Below are positions 42,221 to 50,906 of a DNA stretch of 64,000 nucleotides, piece after piece; position 1 is the stretch's first letter, and every line of letters begins with the position of its first letter. This DNA is from Roseburia_C sp031555935 (lineage in GTDB: Bacteria; Bacillota; Clostridia; Lachnospirales; Lachnospiraceae). Position numbers and translations under genes: made by a program. The stretch lies in the NCBI GenBank assembly GCA_031555935.1, contig JAVBTX010000005.1, forward strand, positions 1 through 64,000. The letters are read 5' to 3'. The notes beneath the pieces are model-generated. The model was given only the letters and a program-made list of their open reading frames with translations. It did no database searches and was not told where the DNA came from.

Positions 42221-42342
42221 AGTTGAAAGGGAGGTGATTTTGACTTTGAGATGATTAAAAGAATGTAGGGGGGTGAGAAAGAAGTTAGATAATTTGGAGA
42301 GTTAACTTGGTAAATAAATTTCGATGTCAAGGAGGAATCAGG

Positions 42343-42738
42343 TTGAGGGAAAAAGTGTTTTTTGTTATAAGTGTATTATTTCCATCTATGTTTTTGATCA
42401 CATATGTACTAGTTGAGCGTAATATAGATTTTTACTATATGTATAATACAAAAGCAAAATTAATTTTTGAGATATGTGCCAATGCTATTGTGGGAATGTA
42501 TTTACTTTTGCTTTGCAAAAGAACGTTTCATAAACAGCTACGAAAAGTGCATATAGATAATGTTATTGGTATCATTGTGGTTATTGTTATATTTCTTTTG
42601 ACATTAATGCCAAAGTTAAATTTCGGGATATTATATTTTTTTATTGGTTTTTGTGTTCCTCAATTTATAATAATATTTACTGTGAATACTGGGATATTTA
42701 TTTACGAAATAAAGCATAAAATAGGAGGTAATGTATGA
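42343..42738 (+). CDS. Small membrane protein, unknown function
   Basis: Hydrophobic protein of 131 aa with about four transmembrane segments (roughly residues 3-23, 38-56, 73-92 and 97-120) and short loops rich in lysine and arginine. I do not recognise the family. The start is a TTG at 42343 with AAGGAGG 7 bases upstream; the frame is open a little further but without a start signal. It overlaps the next gene, which encodes a secreted protein, by 4 bases, so the two should act together. The pair is more AT-rich than its surroundings, which hints at acquired DNA. Upstream, 42221-42342 shows purine-rich sequence without a clear promoter. Confidence 0.6.
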   Translation: MREKVFFVISVLFPSMFLITYVLVERNIDFYYMYNTKAKLIFEICANAIVGMYLLLLCKRTFHKQLRKVHIDNVIGIIVVIVIFLLTLMPKLNFGILYFFIGFCVPQFIIIFTVNTGIFIYEIKHKIGGNV

Positions 42739-43517
42739 AAAATATAATGCGAAAAAAAATAATAGGTCTAGTATGTTTTATAACATTGTCATTAACTTGT
42801 GTCAATGCAAATGCCGCCAATCTAAATGTTGTCGATGTGTTAACCCAAAATGAGTTGATTAATGAAGATGGTAAGATTCCAGATGATATATATGAATTGA
42901 TTGAACAGTACCAGAATGGTTCGTACTGTGAAGATATATCAGATTTTAATGGACAGGCACGAATGATTTTTAACAATAGCAATCATGTAGTGGCATCCTC
43001 ACCAGATGAAGAGATGAATACTACGTATTTATATTCGACTAACCAAATTGGAGTTGATACGTTTGAATCAACACAAATTGTTGTGTATGCTTCCCTTAAC
43101 AATGAAAGTCAAGATGAACTTCATGGGGTAGTTATTTATAATAGAATTACATATGAAAAAAAGAATTTTTCAGGAAGTGCATATAATTACATAATGTTAA
43201 CAAAAGTAAATGGCGGCGTTGTTCAGAATAATGGAAACTATTGGTGTGAGGCATTATATCTAAGGTATGATGTGCATGGTGATGCATATACATCCGCTGG
43301 TAGCCATGTTGGATATAAGGGGAAAGATTCTGGTTACTCAAATCAAGTTTATAGTCCGACAGTAGGAACAAATTATTCAATAAGTGGTCCAAGTGATTAT
43401 TACTACAGCATGGGAACATATGGTACAGCCGTTATCGGGTATACAAAAGGAACCATTTCACATAGATTGAGTACGTCTGAAACATTAATTGCAACTTGTG
43501 CAATGACATCTATGTAA
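42735..43517 (+). CDS. Secreted protein, unknown function
   Basis: Protein of 260 aa with a clear Sec signal peptide: basic MRKK, hydrophobic core IIGLVCFITLSLTCV, and a probable cleavage after ANA at about residue 27. The mature part has a helical, acidic stretch (about 30-60), then a region rich in Tyr, Ser, Gly, Asn and Thr that suggests a beta-structured extracellular domain, ending in CAMTSM. There is no LPXTG, dockerin or lipobox. I cannot name a family. It overlaps the upstream membrane protein gene by 4 bases (ATGA) and ends at a strong hairpin. A secreted effector, adhesin or bacteriocin-like role is guesswork. Confidence 0.6.
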   Translation: MKNIMRKKIIGLVCFITLSLTCVNANAANLNVVDVLTQNELINEDGKIPDDIYELIEQYQNGSYCEDISDFNGQARMIFNNSNHVVASSPDEEMNTTYLYSTNQIGVDTFESTQIVVYASLNNESQDELHGVVIYNRITYEKKNFSGSAYNYIMLTKVNGGVVQNNGNYWCEALYLRYDVHGDAYTSAGSHVGYKGKDSGYSNQVYSPTVGTNYSISGPSDYYYSMGTYGTAVIGYTKGTISHRLSTSETLIATCAMTSM

Positions 43518-43544
43518 ATAAGGTCAAATACAGATGTTTTTTTT

Positions 43545-43570
43545 GATGGGACTCCGTGTGGGGTCCCATC
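43545..43570 (+). terminator. Hairpin terminator after the secreted protein gene
   Basis: GATGGGACTCC pairs with GGGGTCCCATC around GTGT, 11 base pairs with one wobble; T-run precedes rather than follows, with ATTATTTA downstream. Confidence 0.6.
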
Positions 43571-43605
43571 ATTATTTATAGTGACGGAAAGGTCACGCAT
43601 AAACA

Positions 43606-43634
43606 TTGCTTGCAAAAAAGCATTATGATATGAT
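43606..43634 (+). promoter_or_regulatory. Probable promoter for the acetyltransferase genes
   Basis: TTGCTT, 17-base spacer, TATGAT; 44 bases before the ATG at 43679. Confidence 0.5.
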
Positions 43635-43678
43635 TTATTTGTTGAAGTATAACTAGAAAAGTAGGCAGGAGGAAAGAG

Positions 43679-44122
43679 ATGCAAAATAACCACATCATAC
43701 GCAATGTTCAACCAAAAGACTTTAATGAAATATATTTGCTGTTAGAACAGTTGTGGCCAGACCAAAATTTAAACAAAGAGGATTTATTTGACATATACCA
43801 GTTATCCATGTCAAATGAAGCAGAATTCACAAGATGTTATGTTAGTGATGGAAAAATATTAGGATTTGTGGCTGGAAATTTCCAAAATGCATTTTACCGA
43901 GCTGGAAAATTATGTTACGTTGCAGTTTTGGTTATTGATTCAGAACATCGTGGAGCGGGGATTGGAGCCAAGCTTATGGATAATATAAAAGAGTATGCGA
44001 TGCAAAATAACTGCAAGGCAATCGAGCTGGAATCCGGTTTTCGACGTGAGAAGGCACATGCATTTTATGAAAAGTATGGATTTGAAAAGACTGCATACAC
44101 ATTTGCGCTTGAGCTAAAATAA
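43679..44122 (+). CDS. GNAT family N-acetyltransferase
   Basis: Single-domain acetyltransferase (147 aa) of the GNAT fold using acetyl-CoA. The acetyl-CoA-binding loop is visible as VIDSEHRGAGIGAKLMDNI at about residues 87-105 (Q/RxxGxG/A pattern), and the C-terminal FYEKYGFEKTAYTFALEL is typical. The substrate is unknown; small-molecule, antibiotic or protein targets are all possible. AGGAGGAAAGAG precedes the ATG. A second GNAT gene follows after 33 bases. Confidence 0.85.
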   Translation: MQNNHIIRNVQPKDFNEIYLLLEQLWPDQNLNKEDLFDIYQLSMSNEAEFTRCYVSDGKILGFVAGNFQNAFYRAGKLCYVAVLVIDSEHRGAGIGAKLMDNIKEYAMQNNCKAIELESGFRREKAHAFYEKYGFEKTAYTFALELK

Positions 44123-44155
44123 TCATTTGAAGAAGATAAAATGGGAGGAACAACC

Positions 44156-44938
44156 ATGACAAACCAGCAAATACTAAAAATCGCCATGCAGCAGTCTGCC
44201 GTGGACAGCACATGTAACTGGCAGGACTTTACCCAAACAGAAAATAAAGTAGTTATATCGAAACCGTCACCAGATGCCAGAAGATATTTAGAGCTACCCT
44301 TCTATTGTGACCTCGTATCCTATGGACACAATATCGTTGCCTCCGTAAATGAAGAAATCTCAGACATTGTTTCAAACTACATCAATCAATACAATATCGG
44401 ACACTGCTTTGAGACACCAAACCTACATATCCTAAATGATGAGCTGCAAAAGCGGGACATGCGAATCTGCTTTATGGCGGAGTATTTCCTGCCGGATGTA
44501 GAGATATTAAAGCCATTGTCATGTGAATATGATATGAAGGTACTAACGCCACCAGACTTTGCCAACTTATATACACCGGAATGGGATAATGCCCTGGGTG
44601 AAAATCGCAAGCACTTGGACGTCTTGGCAGTTGGTGCATATGATGGCGAACGGCTCATCGGTTTGGCAGGCTGTTCAGCCGATTGCGATAGCATGTGGCA
44701 AATCGGTGTTGATGTACTACCGTCCTATCGAAAACAAGGCATAGCAGCGGCTTTGACCAGTCGTCTGGCAGTCGAAATATTAAATCGCGATAAGGTTCCA
44801 TTCTATTGCTGTGCCTGGTCAAATATTGGCTCTGCCAGAAATGCGATAAAAAGTGGGTTTCGCCCAGCGTGGGTAGAAGTGACAGCAAAAAGTAAGAGTT
44901 TTGTCGATGAGATGAATCAAATAAAAAAATCAACTTAA
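44156..44938 (+). CDS. GNAT family N-acetyltransferase with N-terminal extension
   Basis: Protein of 260 aa with a GNAT domain in its C-terminal half. The cofactor loop is seen as VDVLPSYRKQGIAAALTSRL at about 189-208, followed by FYCCAWSNIGSARNAIKSGF. The first 120 residues resemble the N-terminal domain found in some two-domain GNAT proteins of Firmicutes. The ATG at 44156 has GGGAGGA 6-7 bases upstream; an earlier ATG in frame overlaps that ribosome site. It probably shares a transcript with the previous acetyltransferase. The target is unknown. Confidence 0.82.
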   Translation: MTNQQILKIAMQQSAVDSTCNWQDFTQTENKVVISKPSPDARRYLELPFYCDLVSYGHNIVASVNEEISDIVSNYINQYNIGHCFETPNLHILNDELQKRDMRICFMAEYFLPDVEILKPLSCEYDMKVLTPPDFANLYTPEWDNALGENRKHLDVLAVGAYDGERLIGLAGCSADCDSMWQIGVDVLPSYRKQGIAAALTSRLAVEILNRDKVPFYCCAWSNIGSARNAIKSGFRPAWVEVTAKSKSFVDEMNQIKKST

Positions 44939-45017
44939 TCCATAAAAAATCAAACAAGATGGAAGCACTGTCAATGATATAATCTCTATATAACATTTAG
45001 AAGGTGGGGACATAGGG

Positions 45018-46637
45018 ATGTTAAAAGTATTCTTAGTAGAAGATGAATTCGTTGTACGTGAAGGAATTAAAAACATAGATTGGCAATCACATGGATATGA
45101 ATTTAGCGGTGAGGCAAGTGATGGAGAATTAGCCTTCCCCATGATTCAAAAACTGAAACCGGATATTGTGATTACTGATATCAGAATGCCATTTATGGAT
45201 GGATTGGCACTTAGCAAGTTAATCAAGAAGGAGATGCCCTTCATTGAAATTATTATTTTGTCCGGGTATCAAGAGTTTCAGTATGCTCAGGAAGGGATTA
45301 AGATAGGAATTGCTAGGTACCTATCCAAACCGATAAATAGTGAGGAACTTTTAGAGGAAGTGGATGCGCTTGCAGTTAAAATAGAAGAAAAGCGGCAGGA
45401 GCGTCAAATCAGAGAAACATACCTAAAGGAAATGAAAGAGAACCTGTTCAATGAGCGAAAGGAATTATTTCATTACCTTGTTACCGGCTCCAAGTCCGCG
45501 GCAGAGTTATTGGAAATCGCAGATAAATTGGAGCTGGATATTTCGGCTTTGTGGTATAATATCGTTCTGCTTAAAATGCAGGCGACGAACCAAGCGCAAG
45601 ATGAGTATTCCAACAGTCTGATTGAAGCAGAGCGTAAATTAGAAGAGTTGATTGATGAGGAACATGTGCTTGTTTTTGAGCGAAATTTGGAAGGAAAAGC
45701 ACTTCTTATTAAGGCCGATTCTAAGGAAGAACTAAAGCAGATTCAGCAAAATTGTTTAGAGCAATTTGAAGGAATAGTAAAAAGTTATGGAGATATCCAT
45801 TATTTTGGTGGAAGTGGAGTGTCAGTGAATCGGTTGCGGGAGTTGCCGGTTTCTTTTGAGTGTGCCAGTCATGCATTTGCGCATCGTTATCTGATTCGGG
45901 AAAGCTGCATTTTAAATGGTGAGGAAAGAGAGCAGCGCGTTTATTTGGAACAAGAAGAATTTGATATTAGCAATGTCGATTCCCACCAGTTAGACCGAAG
46001 TAAGATTCGCGAATTTATAAAGTTTGGAAACAAAGAAGAAGTGATTTATTTTATCGAAGAGTATTTCAAAGACCTTGGTCCAAATGTGATGAAGTCAAAT
46101 ATGTTTCGACAATATATCACAATGGATATATATTTTTGCGTGGTTGATTTTCTGGAAGGGATGCAGATATCAAAGGAGGAAATAGAAGCCTTTGATATTG
46201 CATCAGGACTATTGCAAAGTGAGGAAAGTGTCACCAGCTATATTACCAGAATTATCAAACAAGCATTAGAATTGCGAGAGAAAAAGGCAAGTAACCGCTA
46301 TGAAGATGTCGTAGATGAAGTAATGCTTTATGTCGAAAAGAATTACGGCGATGAAGAACTATCACTAAATTTGTTGGCATCACATATCAATTTTTCGCCG
46401 AATCACTTAAGTATGGTTTTTAGTCAGCAGACCGGCAAGACATTTACGAAATACCTGACCGATTATCGGATGGGGAAAGCCAAAGAACTGCTGCGCTGTA
46501 CTGGAAAAAGAAGCAGTGAAATCAGTCTCGAAGTAGGATACAAAGATCCTCACTATTTTTCTTATTTATTTAAAAAGACACAGGGCATGACACCAACCCA
46601 ATATCGTGGTGAAAAGAACCTGGGAGGAGACAGATAG
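45018..46637 (+). CDS. yesN: YesN-type response regulator, REC plus AraC helix-turn-helix
   Basis: Response regulator (539 aa). N-terminal receiver (about 1-120) with phospho-acceptor D54 (VITDIRMP) and the conserved lysine in YLSKPI. A long middle region (about 130-425) of unknown fold follows, and then a C-terminal AraC-type pair of helix-turn-helix motifs (about 430-535) with LNLLASHINFSPNHLSMVF and EISLEVGYKDPHYFSYLFKK. It is directly followed by its YesM-type kinase. The sugar transporter operon downstream, with tandem repeats before it, is the likely target. The ribosome site AAGGTGGGG lies about 9 bases upstream of the ATG. Confidence 0.9.
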   Translation: MLKVFLVEDEFVVREGIKNIDWQSHGYEFSGEASDGELAFPMIQKLKPDIVITDIRMPFMDGLALSKLIKKEMPFIEIIILSGYQEFQYAQEGIKIGIARYLSKPINSEELLEEVDALAVKIEEKRQERQIRETYLKEMKENLFNERKELFHYLVTGSKSAAELLEIADKLELDISALWYNIVLLKMQATNQAQDEYSNSLIEAERKLEELIDEEHVLVFERNLEGKALLIKADSKEELKQIQQNCLEQFEGIVKSYGDIHYFGGSGVSVNRLRELPVSFECASHAFAHRYLIRESCILNGEEREQRVYLEQEEFDISNVDSHQLDRSKIREFIKFGNKEEVIYFIEEYFKDLGPNVMKSNMFRQYITMDIYFCVVDFLEGMQISKEEIEAFDIASGLLQSEESVTSYITRIIKQALELREKKASNRYEDVVDEVMLYVEKNYGDEELSLNLLASHINFSPNHLSMVFSQQTGKTFTKYLTDYRMGKAKELLRCTGKRSSEISLEVGYKDPHYFSYLFKKTQGMTPTQYRGEKNLGGDR

Positions 46638-48083
46638 ATGAAGGCGCGCTTGAAGCAGATTTATAATGATTCAAATATTGATACAAAAATCAGATACTCC
46701 TATCTTATATTGTTAGCTCCGATAGTCCTGTTTCTGATATTTTGTTTTTATAATTTATGGGCAGGCAATCGAAATTATGAGAATATGATAAATTCAACGT
46801 TGGTTGCCAGCGAATTCAGTCTTGATTTCAAAAAGGATTTTGACTATGAGACATATCTTCTGATTGTCGAAAATAAGTCGATTGAGGAATCGGGTCTGGA
46901 TGACATGTTGAGTGAAGCGAATCGGATTGTAAATGGACTTGAGGAATTAACGAGTCAGAAGGAAAATAGCAATCGTCTTTTGAGTGTAAAAAAATATTTA
47001 ACCAATTTGGATATTTACAATAATCGAATCAAGGAAAATTTACTCGCCGGAAATAGATATGAGGACAATATTGAAATATGGGAAAATGATGTACAGATTG
47101 TTACCTCACTAATCCGCGAAACATTTTTTGATTATATTTATTATGAGGTCAGAGACCTTCAGCAATCACGTGCCGAATATCAAGATTTTTTTATGGAGAT
47201 TATCCGGTTTTCAATTATTGCAGCAATCATTATTGTGATGTTAATCACATTTCTTTCTTATTATATCCCACTCAGTATCACACGCCCAATTAGAAATCTG
47301 GTGGAAGTGACGAACCAGGTGGCCAAGGGGAATCTGACGGTGCGCTCAGATGTTAGAAGCGGTGTGGAAGTCCGGATGCTCAGCGACTCCTTAAATGCGA
47401 TGATAGATAAGATTAATGTGCTGTTAGAGCAGGTGACAAAAGAGCAAATCAGACTGCGAAAGGCAGAATTTGAATTGCTACAATCCCAGATTAACCCACA
47501 CTTTTTATATAATACGTTAGATACCATTGTCTGGCTGGCAGAGGCAGGCGAACAGAAGAAGGTAGTTGGCATGGTGGGCAGCTTGTCCGAATTTTTCCGT
47601 ACCTCATTGAATCAGGGAAAAGATATTATTCCCATTAAGGAAGAATTACAGCACGTCCGGAGTTATCTTGAAATACAACAAGTGCGCTATCAGGATATTT
47701 TGAAATATGAAATTTACGTTCCGGAGGAGTTGGAAAAATATTTAATCCCCAAGATTACCATTCAGCCACTGGTGGAGAATGCCTTATATCATGGAATTAA
47801 GAATAAACGTGGTCCTGGCAGGATTATAATTAGTGGAAGAATAGAAAAGGATATTTGCATTCTTCGAATCGAGGATAATGGAATTGGAATTAGTGCCAAA
47901 CGGCTGAGGCAGGTTCAAGAGGGGATTTCGCATAAAATATTTACCGGAAGTGATATTTATGGATTGTACAATGTAAATGAGCGGATTCGGTTGAACTTTG
48001 GAGAACACTATGGTATATCGATTGAAAGTACGTATGGGGAAAAAACAGTTGTGAGTATTGCTCTGCCTAAAATAGAAAAATAA
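46638..48083 (+). CDS. yesM: YesM-type sensor histidine kinase
   Basis: Membrane sensor kinase (481 aa) starting directly after the stop of the response regulator gene; GGAGGAG sits at the end of that gene. Transmembrane helices at about residues 23-44 and 193-216 frame an extracellular sensor of about 150 residues. HAMP follows (about 215-270), then the His_kinase domain with LQSQINPHFLYNTLDTI and a HATPase domain with VENALYHGIKNK and EDNGIGIS. Such systems usually sense sugars, sometimes through a binding protein; the binding-protein gene lies just downstream. Confidence 0.92.
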   Translation: MKARLKQIYNDSNIDTKIRYSYLILLAPIVLFLIFCFYNLWAGNRNYENMINSTLVASEFSLDFKKDFDYETYLLIVENKSIEESGLDDMLSEANRIVNGLEELTSQKENSNRLLSVKKYLTNLDIYNNRIKENLLAGNRYEDNIEIWENDVQIVTSLIRETFFDYIYYEVRDLQQSRAEYQDFFMEIIRFSIIAAIIIVMLITFLSYYIPLSITRPIRNLVEVTNQVAKGNLTVRSDVRSGVEVRMLSDSLNAMIDKINVLLEQVTKEQIRLRKAEFELLQSQINPHFLYNTLDTIVWLAEAGEQKKVVGMVGSLSEFFRTSLNQGKDIIPIKEELQHVRSYLEIQQVRYQDILKYEIYVPEELEKYLIPKITIQPLVENALYHGIKNKRGPGRIIISGRIEKDICILRIEDNGIGISAKRLRQVQEGISHKIFTGSDIYGLYNVNERIRLNFGEHYGISIESTYGEKTVVSIALPKIEK

Positions 48084-48091
48084 ACTTTGAA

Positions 48092-48139
48092 AATAAAAAA
48101 ATCAACTTTTTTTCAGTCACAATAAAAATTTCAACTTTT
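48092..48139 (+). promoter_or_regulatory. Tandem 19-base repeats upstream of the sugar-binding protein gene
   Basis: AATAAAAAAATCAACTTTT (48092-48110) and AATAAAAATTTCAACTTTT (48121-48139) match at 17 of 19 positions and start 29 bases apart, near three helix turns. Tandem direct repeats are the usual arrangement for AraC-type regulators, so YesN is the candidate ligand. Confidence 0.55.
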
Positions 48140-48238
48140 GCGTGAGTTATCTGCATGGAAATACCACCCAATTTATCATAAGATAGAGTCATCAAAGAAA
48201 TGGTTCTTTGAAAAACATATAATTGGGAGGAAATATCA

Positions 48239-49312
48239 ATGAAGAAGAAAGTTTTGGCAGTTCTGATGGCAGCAACAATGGTAGTCGGTTTATCCGCATG
48301 TGGTGCAGGGGAAGCAAACAATACCAGCGGTAATGCAACCACAAACAATGGGGCAACAGCTCAAGATGATGGTGCTGATGTTGACGCAGATGCAGATGCA
48401 GATGATGGTGCGGATGACAGCAGCTCAGGTGATTTGATTAAGGTTGGTATCATTAATAATGATCCAAACGAATCCGGATATCGTACCGCAAACGATAAAG
48501 ACTTAAAAGCAACATTTACAGAAGAAAACGGATATGATGCATCATTTGCATACAGTTTAAAGAATGATGAGCAAATTACCGCAGCCCAGAAATTTGTTCA
48601 GGATGGCGTTGATTACTTATTACTTTCCGCAGCAGATACAGCAGGCTGGGATTCTGTGTTGAAAGATGCAAAAGACGCAGGCATCAGAGTTATCTTATTT
48701 GACCGTACCATTGATGCAGATGTTAGTCTTTATGAAGCATCAATAGTATCTGATATGGCTCAGGAAGGTCAGACCGCAGTTGATTGGTTAAATGGTCAGG
48801 GACTTGACGAATACAACATTATCCACTTACAGGGTGTAATGGGAACGGCAGCACAGAAGGGACGTACCGGAGCACTTGAAGAAATGGTTGGAATGTCTGA
48901 TAACTGGACACTTGTAGCACAGCAGACCGCAGAATGGAATGCTGAAAAAGCACAGCAGATCGTGCAGTCGGTAATTGATGCTGGTAACTCTTTCAATGTA
49001 ATCTACGCTGAGAATGATGATATGGCAAAAGGTGCAGTAGCAGCTCTTGACAAAGCAAATATCTCACATGGTGTTGGCAAAGACGTAATCGTGATGGGAT
49101 TTGACTGCAATAAATGGGCATTAGAAGAATTATTGGCTCAGAACTGGAACTATGATGGACAGTGTAACCCATTCCAGTCCGCTTACATTGATGAAATCAT
49201 CAAGAAACTTGAAGCTGGTGAAACACTTACAGAAAAAACCATCATCATGGATGAAAAAGGATTTGATGCATCTACAATTACACAGGAAGATGTAGACAAT
49301 TACGGTATCTAA
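48239..49312 (+). CDS. ytfQ: Sugar-binding lipoprotein (YtfQ-like)
   Basis: Substrate-binding lipoprotein (357 aa) of a sugar ABC importer. The signal peptide ends in the lipobox LSAC with Cys21 as lipid anchor. An Asp/Ala/Gly-rich linker (about 42-63, with DADADADDGADD) separates it from the periplasmic-binding-protein fold of type I, recognised by KVGIINNDPNESGYRTANDKDL, LLLSAADTAGWDSVL, VILFDRTID and VIVMGFDCNKWAL. It resembles YtfQ, which binds galactofuranose in Escherichia coli; the ligand here may be different. GGGAGG precedes the ATG. A terminator-like hairpin follows before the ATPase gene. Confidence 0.87.
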   Translation: MKKKVLAVLMAATMVVGLSACGAGEANNTSGNATTNNGATAQDDGADVDADADADDGADDSSSGDLIKVGIINNDPNESGYRTANDKDLKATFTEENGYDASFAYSLKNDEQITAAQKFVQDGVDYLLLSAADTAGWDSVLKDAKDAGIRVILFDRTIDADVSLYEASIVSDMAQEGQTAVDWLNGQGLDEYNIIHLQGVMGTAAQKGRTGALEEMVGMSDNWTLVAQQTAEWNAEKAQQIVQSVIDAGNSFNVIYAENDDMAKGAVAALDKANISHGVGKDVIVMGFDCNKWALEELLAQNWNYDGQCNPFQSAYIDEIIKKLEAGETLTEKTIIMDEKGFDASTITQEDVDNYGI

Positions 49313-49317
49313 ATAAT

Positions 49318-49365
49318 AAAAGGCGCGGCATAGCGAAAAATTGCACGCATGCTTGCGCCTTTTTT
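49318..49365 (+). terminator. Intra-operon terminator after the binding-protein gene
   Basis: AAAAGGCGC pairs with GCGCCTTTTTT around a long loop, with a T-run. Its place between binding protein and ATPase genes fits partial termination that raises binding-protein mRNA. Confidence 0.75.
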
Positions 49366-49394
49366 CTAAAAAATTATGAGGGGTGAAGACACTA

Positions 49395-50906
49395 GTGAAA
49401 GAAAATGCGATCTTGAAAATGAGAAATATACATAAAAACTTTCCAGGAGTACGTGCTTTGCAGAACGTAGATTTCACGCTTTGCGAAGGTGAGATTCATG
49501 CATTGATGGGTGAAAACGGCGCCGGAAAATCAACGCTAATAAAAGTTCTGACCGGTGTTTACGGAAAGGACGAGGGCGAAATATCGCTGTCTGATCAGGC
49601 GGTCGCAATTCATTCGCCGCAGGATGCACAGAGACTTGGAATTAGTACCGTGTATCAGGAAATTACACTCTGTCCAAATCTATCGGTGGCAGAAAATATG
49701 TACATTGGCAGAACCAATAATATCTGTCAGAATTGGAAGAAAATGACTGCGGATGCAGATAAAATATTAAAGTCACTTGATATCCCAGCGAAAGCATCGC
49801 AGCAGTTGGCAAGCTGTTCTCTGGCAGTTCAGCAGATGGTTGCAATTGCACGGGCCGTTGATATGGATTGTAAGGTATTAATCTTAGATGAGCCAACATC
49901 CTCATTGGATGAGCAAGAGGTTGTGAAACTATTTGGCTTGATGCGTGACTTAAGGGCACGCGGAGTAGGAATAATCTTTGTTACCCATTTTCTCGATCAG
50001 GTATATGAGGTGTGTGACAAGATTACCGTTTTACGTGACGGAAAATTAGTCGGTGAATACAAAATAAAAGACCTTCCGCGCGTTCAGCTTGTTTCGAAAA
50101 TGTTAGGCAAGGAATTAGATGACTTATCAGAAATTCGTGATGAGAAATTAGTTTATAATAAAGAAGATAATTCAACGGCAGTATTTGAAGCCGAAGGTCT
50201 AATTAGCAATGCGGGAATTAAACCTTTTGATTTCTACATAAAAAAAGGTGAAGTAAATGGCTTTACCGGTCTGCTTGGTTCCGGCCGAAGTGAATGCGTG
50301 CGAGCAATTTTTGGCGCTGACAAAGTTATTGGCGGAACTGTTAAAAAGAATGGCAAGCAGGTAAAGATTTCAAAACCACTGGATGCAATGAAAAATGGGA
50401 TTGCCTATCTTCCCGAAGACCGTAAGGTCGATGGTATTGTTGGTGACCTTTCCGTGCGTGAGAATATTATCCTTGCGGCGCAGGTATTAAAAGGATTTTT
50501 CAAACCATTTAGCAAAGCAGAGGCAAATAAATTTGCTGATGAATATATCAAGCTGCTTGGAATCAAGACGGCATCAGCCGACACCCCAATCAAATCACTT
50601 TCGGGTGGAAATCAGCAAAAAGTAATTTTGGCAAGATGGCTGCTGACACATCCGGAGTATCTGATATTGGATGAGCCGACGCGTGGTATTGACATTGGAA
50701 CCAAGATTGATATCCAGAAATTAGTGCTTAAGCTCGCATCGGAAGGAATGAGCGTTACGTTTATTTCCTCAGAAACAGATGAAATGCTTCGTACCTGTTC
50801 ACGCTTGGTCGTAATGCGGGACCGTAAGGTGGTAGGCGAGATTTCAGGCGAAAATCTGACTCAGAATAAAATCATGAGTACAATTGCCGGAGGTGAAAAA
50901 GAATAA
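49395..50906 (+). CDS. ytfR: Sugar ABC importer ATP-binding protein (YtfR-like)
   Basis: Duplicated ATPase subunit of the importer (503 aa from the GTG at 49395). The first ATPase domain has GENGAGKST and LILDEPTSSLD with a variant signature CSLAVQQMVAIARA; the second has a degenerate P-loop GLLGSGRSE but an intact LSGGNQQKVILARWL and LDEPTRGIDIGTK. The start is a GTG, with GAGGGG about 10 bases upstream; the GTG at 49383 lies within the ribosome site, and ATG 49419 is a further alternative. The family consensus FPGVRAL begins about 18 residues in, consistent with this start. It overlaps the permease by one base (TAATG). Confidence 0.88.
   Translation: MKENAILKMRNIHKNFPGVRALQNVDFTLCEGEIHALMGENGAGKSTLIKVLTGVYGKDEGEISLSDQAVAIHSPQDAQRLGISTVYQEITLCPNLSVAENMYIGRTNNICQNWKKMTADADKILKSLDIPAKASQQLASCSLAVQQMVAIARAVDMDCKVLILDEPTSSLDEQEVVKLFGLMRDLRARGVGIIFVTHFLDQVYEVCDKITVLRDGKLVGEYKIKDLPRVQLVSKMLGKELDDLSEIRDEKLVYNKEDNSTAVFEAEGLISNAGIKPFDFYIKKGEVNGFTGLLGSGRSECVRAIFGADKVIGGTVKKNGKQVKISKPLDAMKNGIAYLPEDRKVDGIVGDLSVRENIILAAQVLKGFFKPFSKAEANKFADEYIKLLGIKTASADTPIKSLSGGNQQKVILARWLLTHPEYLILDEPTRGIDIGTKIDIQKLVLKLASEGMSVTFISSETDEMLRTCSRLVVMRDRKVVGEISGENLTQNKIMSTIAGGEKE

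Noticed and set aside
42221..42342. A possible small gene after GGGAGGTGATTTTG
   Set aside because: The frames that start there stop after a few codons, so the ribosome-site-like purine stretch is not followed by a coding frame.
48218..48223. TATAAT as a -10 for the sugar-binding lipoprotein gene
   Set aside because: It lies only two bases before the ribosome site and has no -35 at the right distance; the real promoter is likely further upstream near the tandem repeats.
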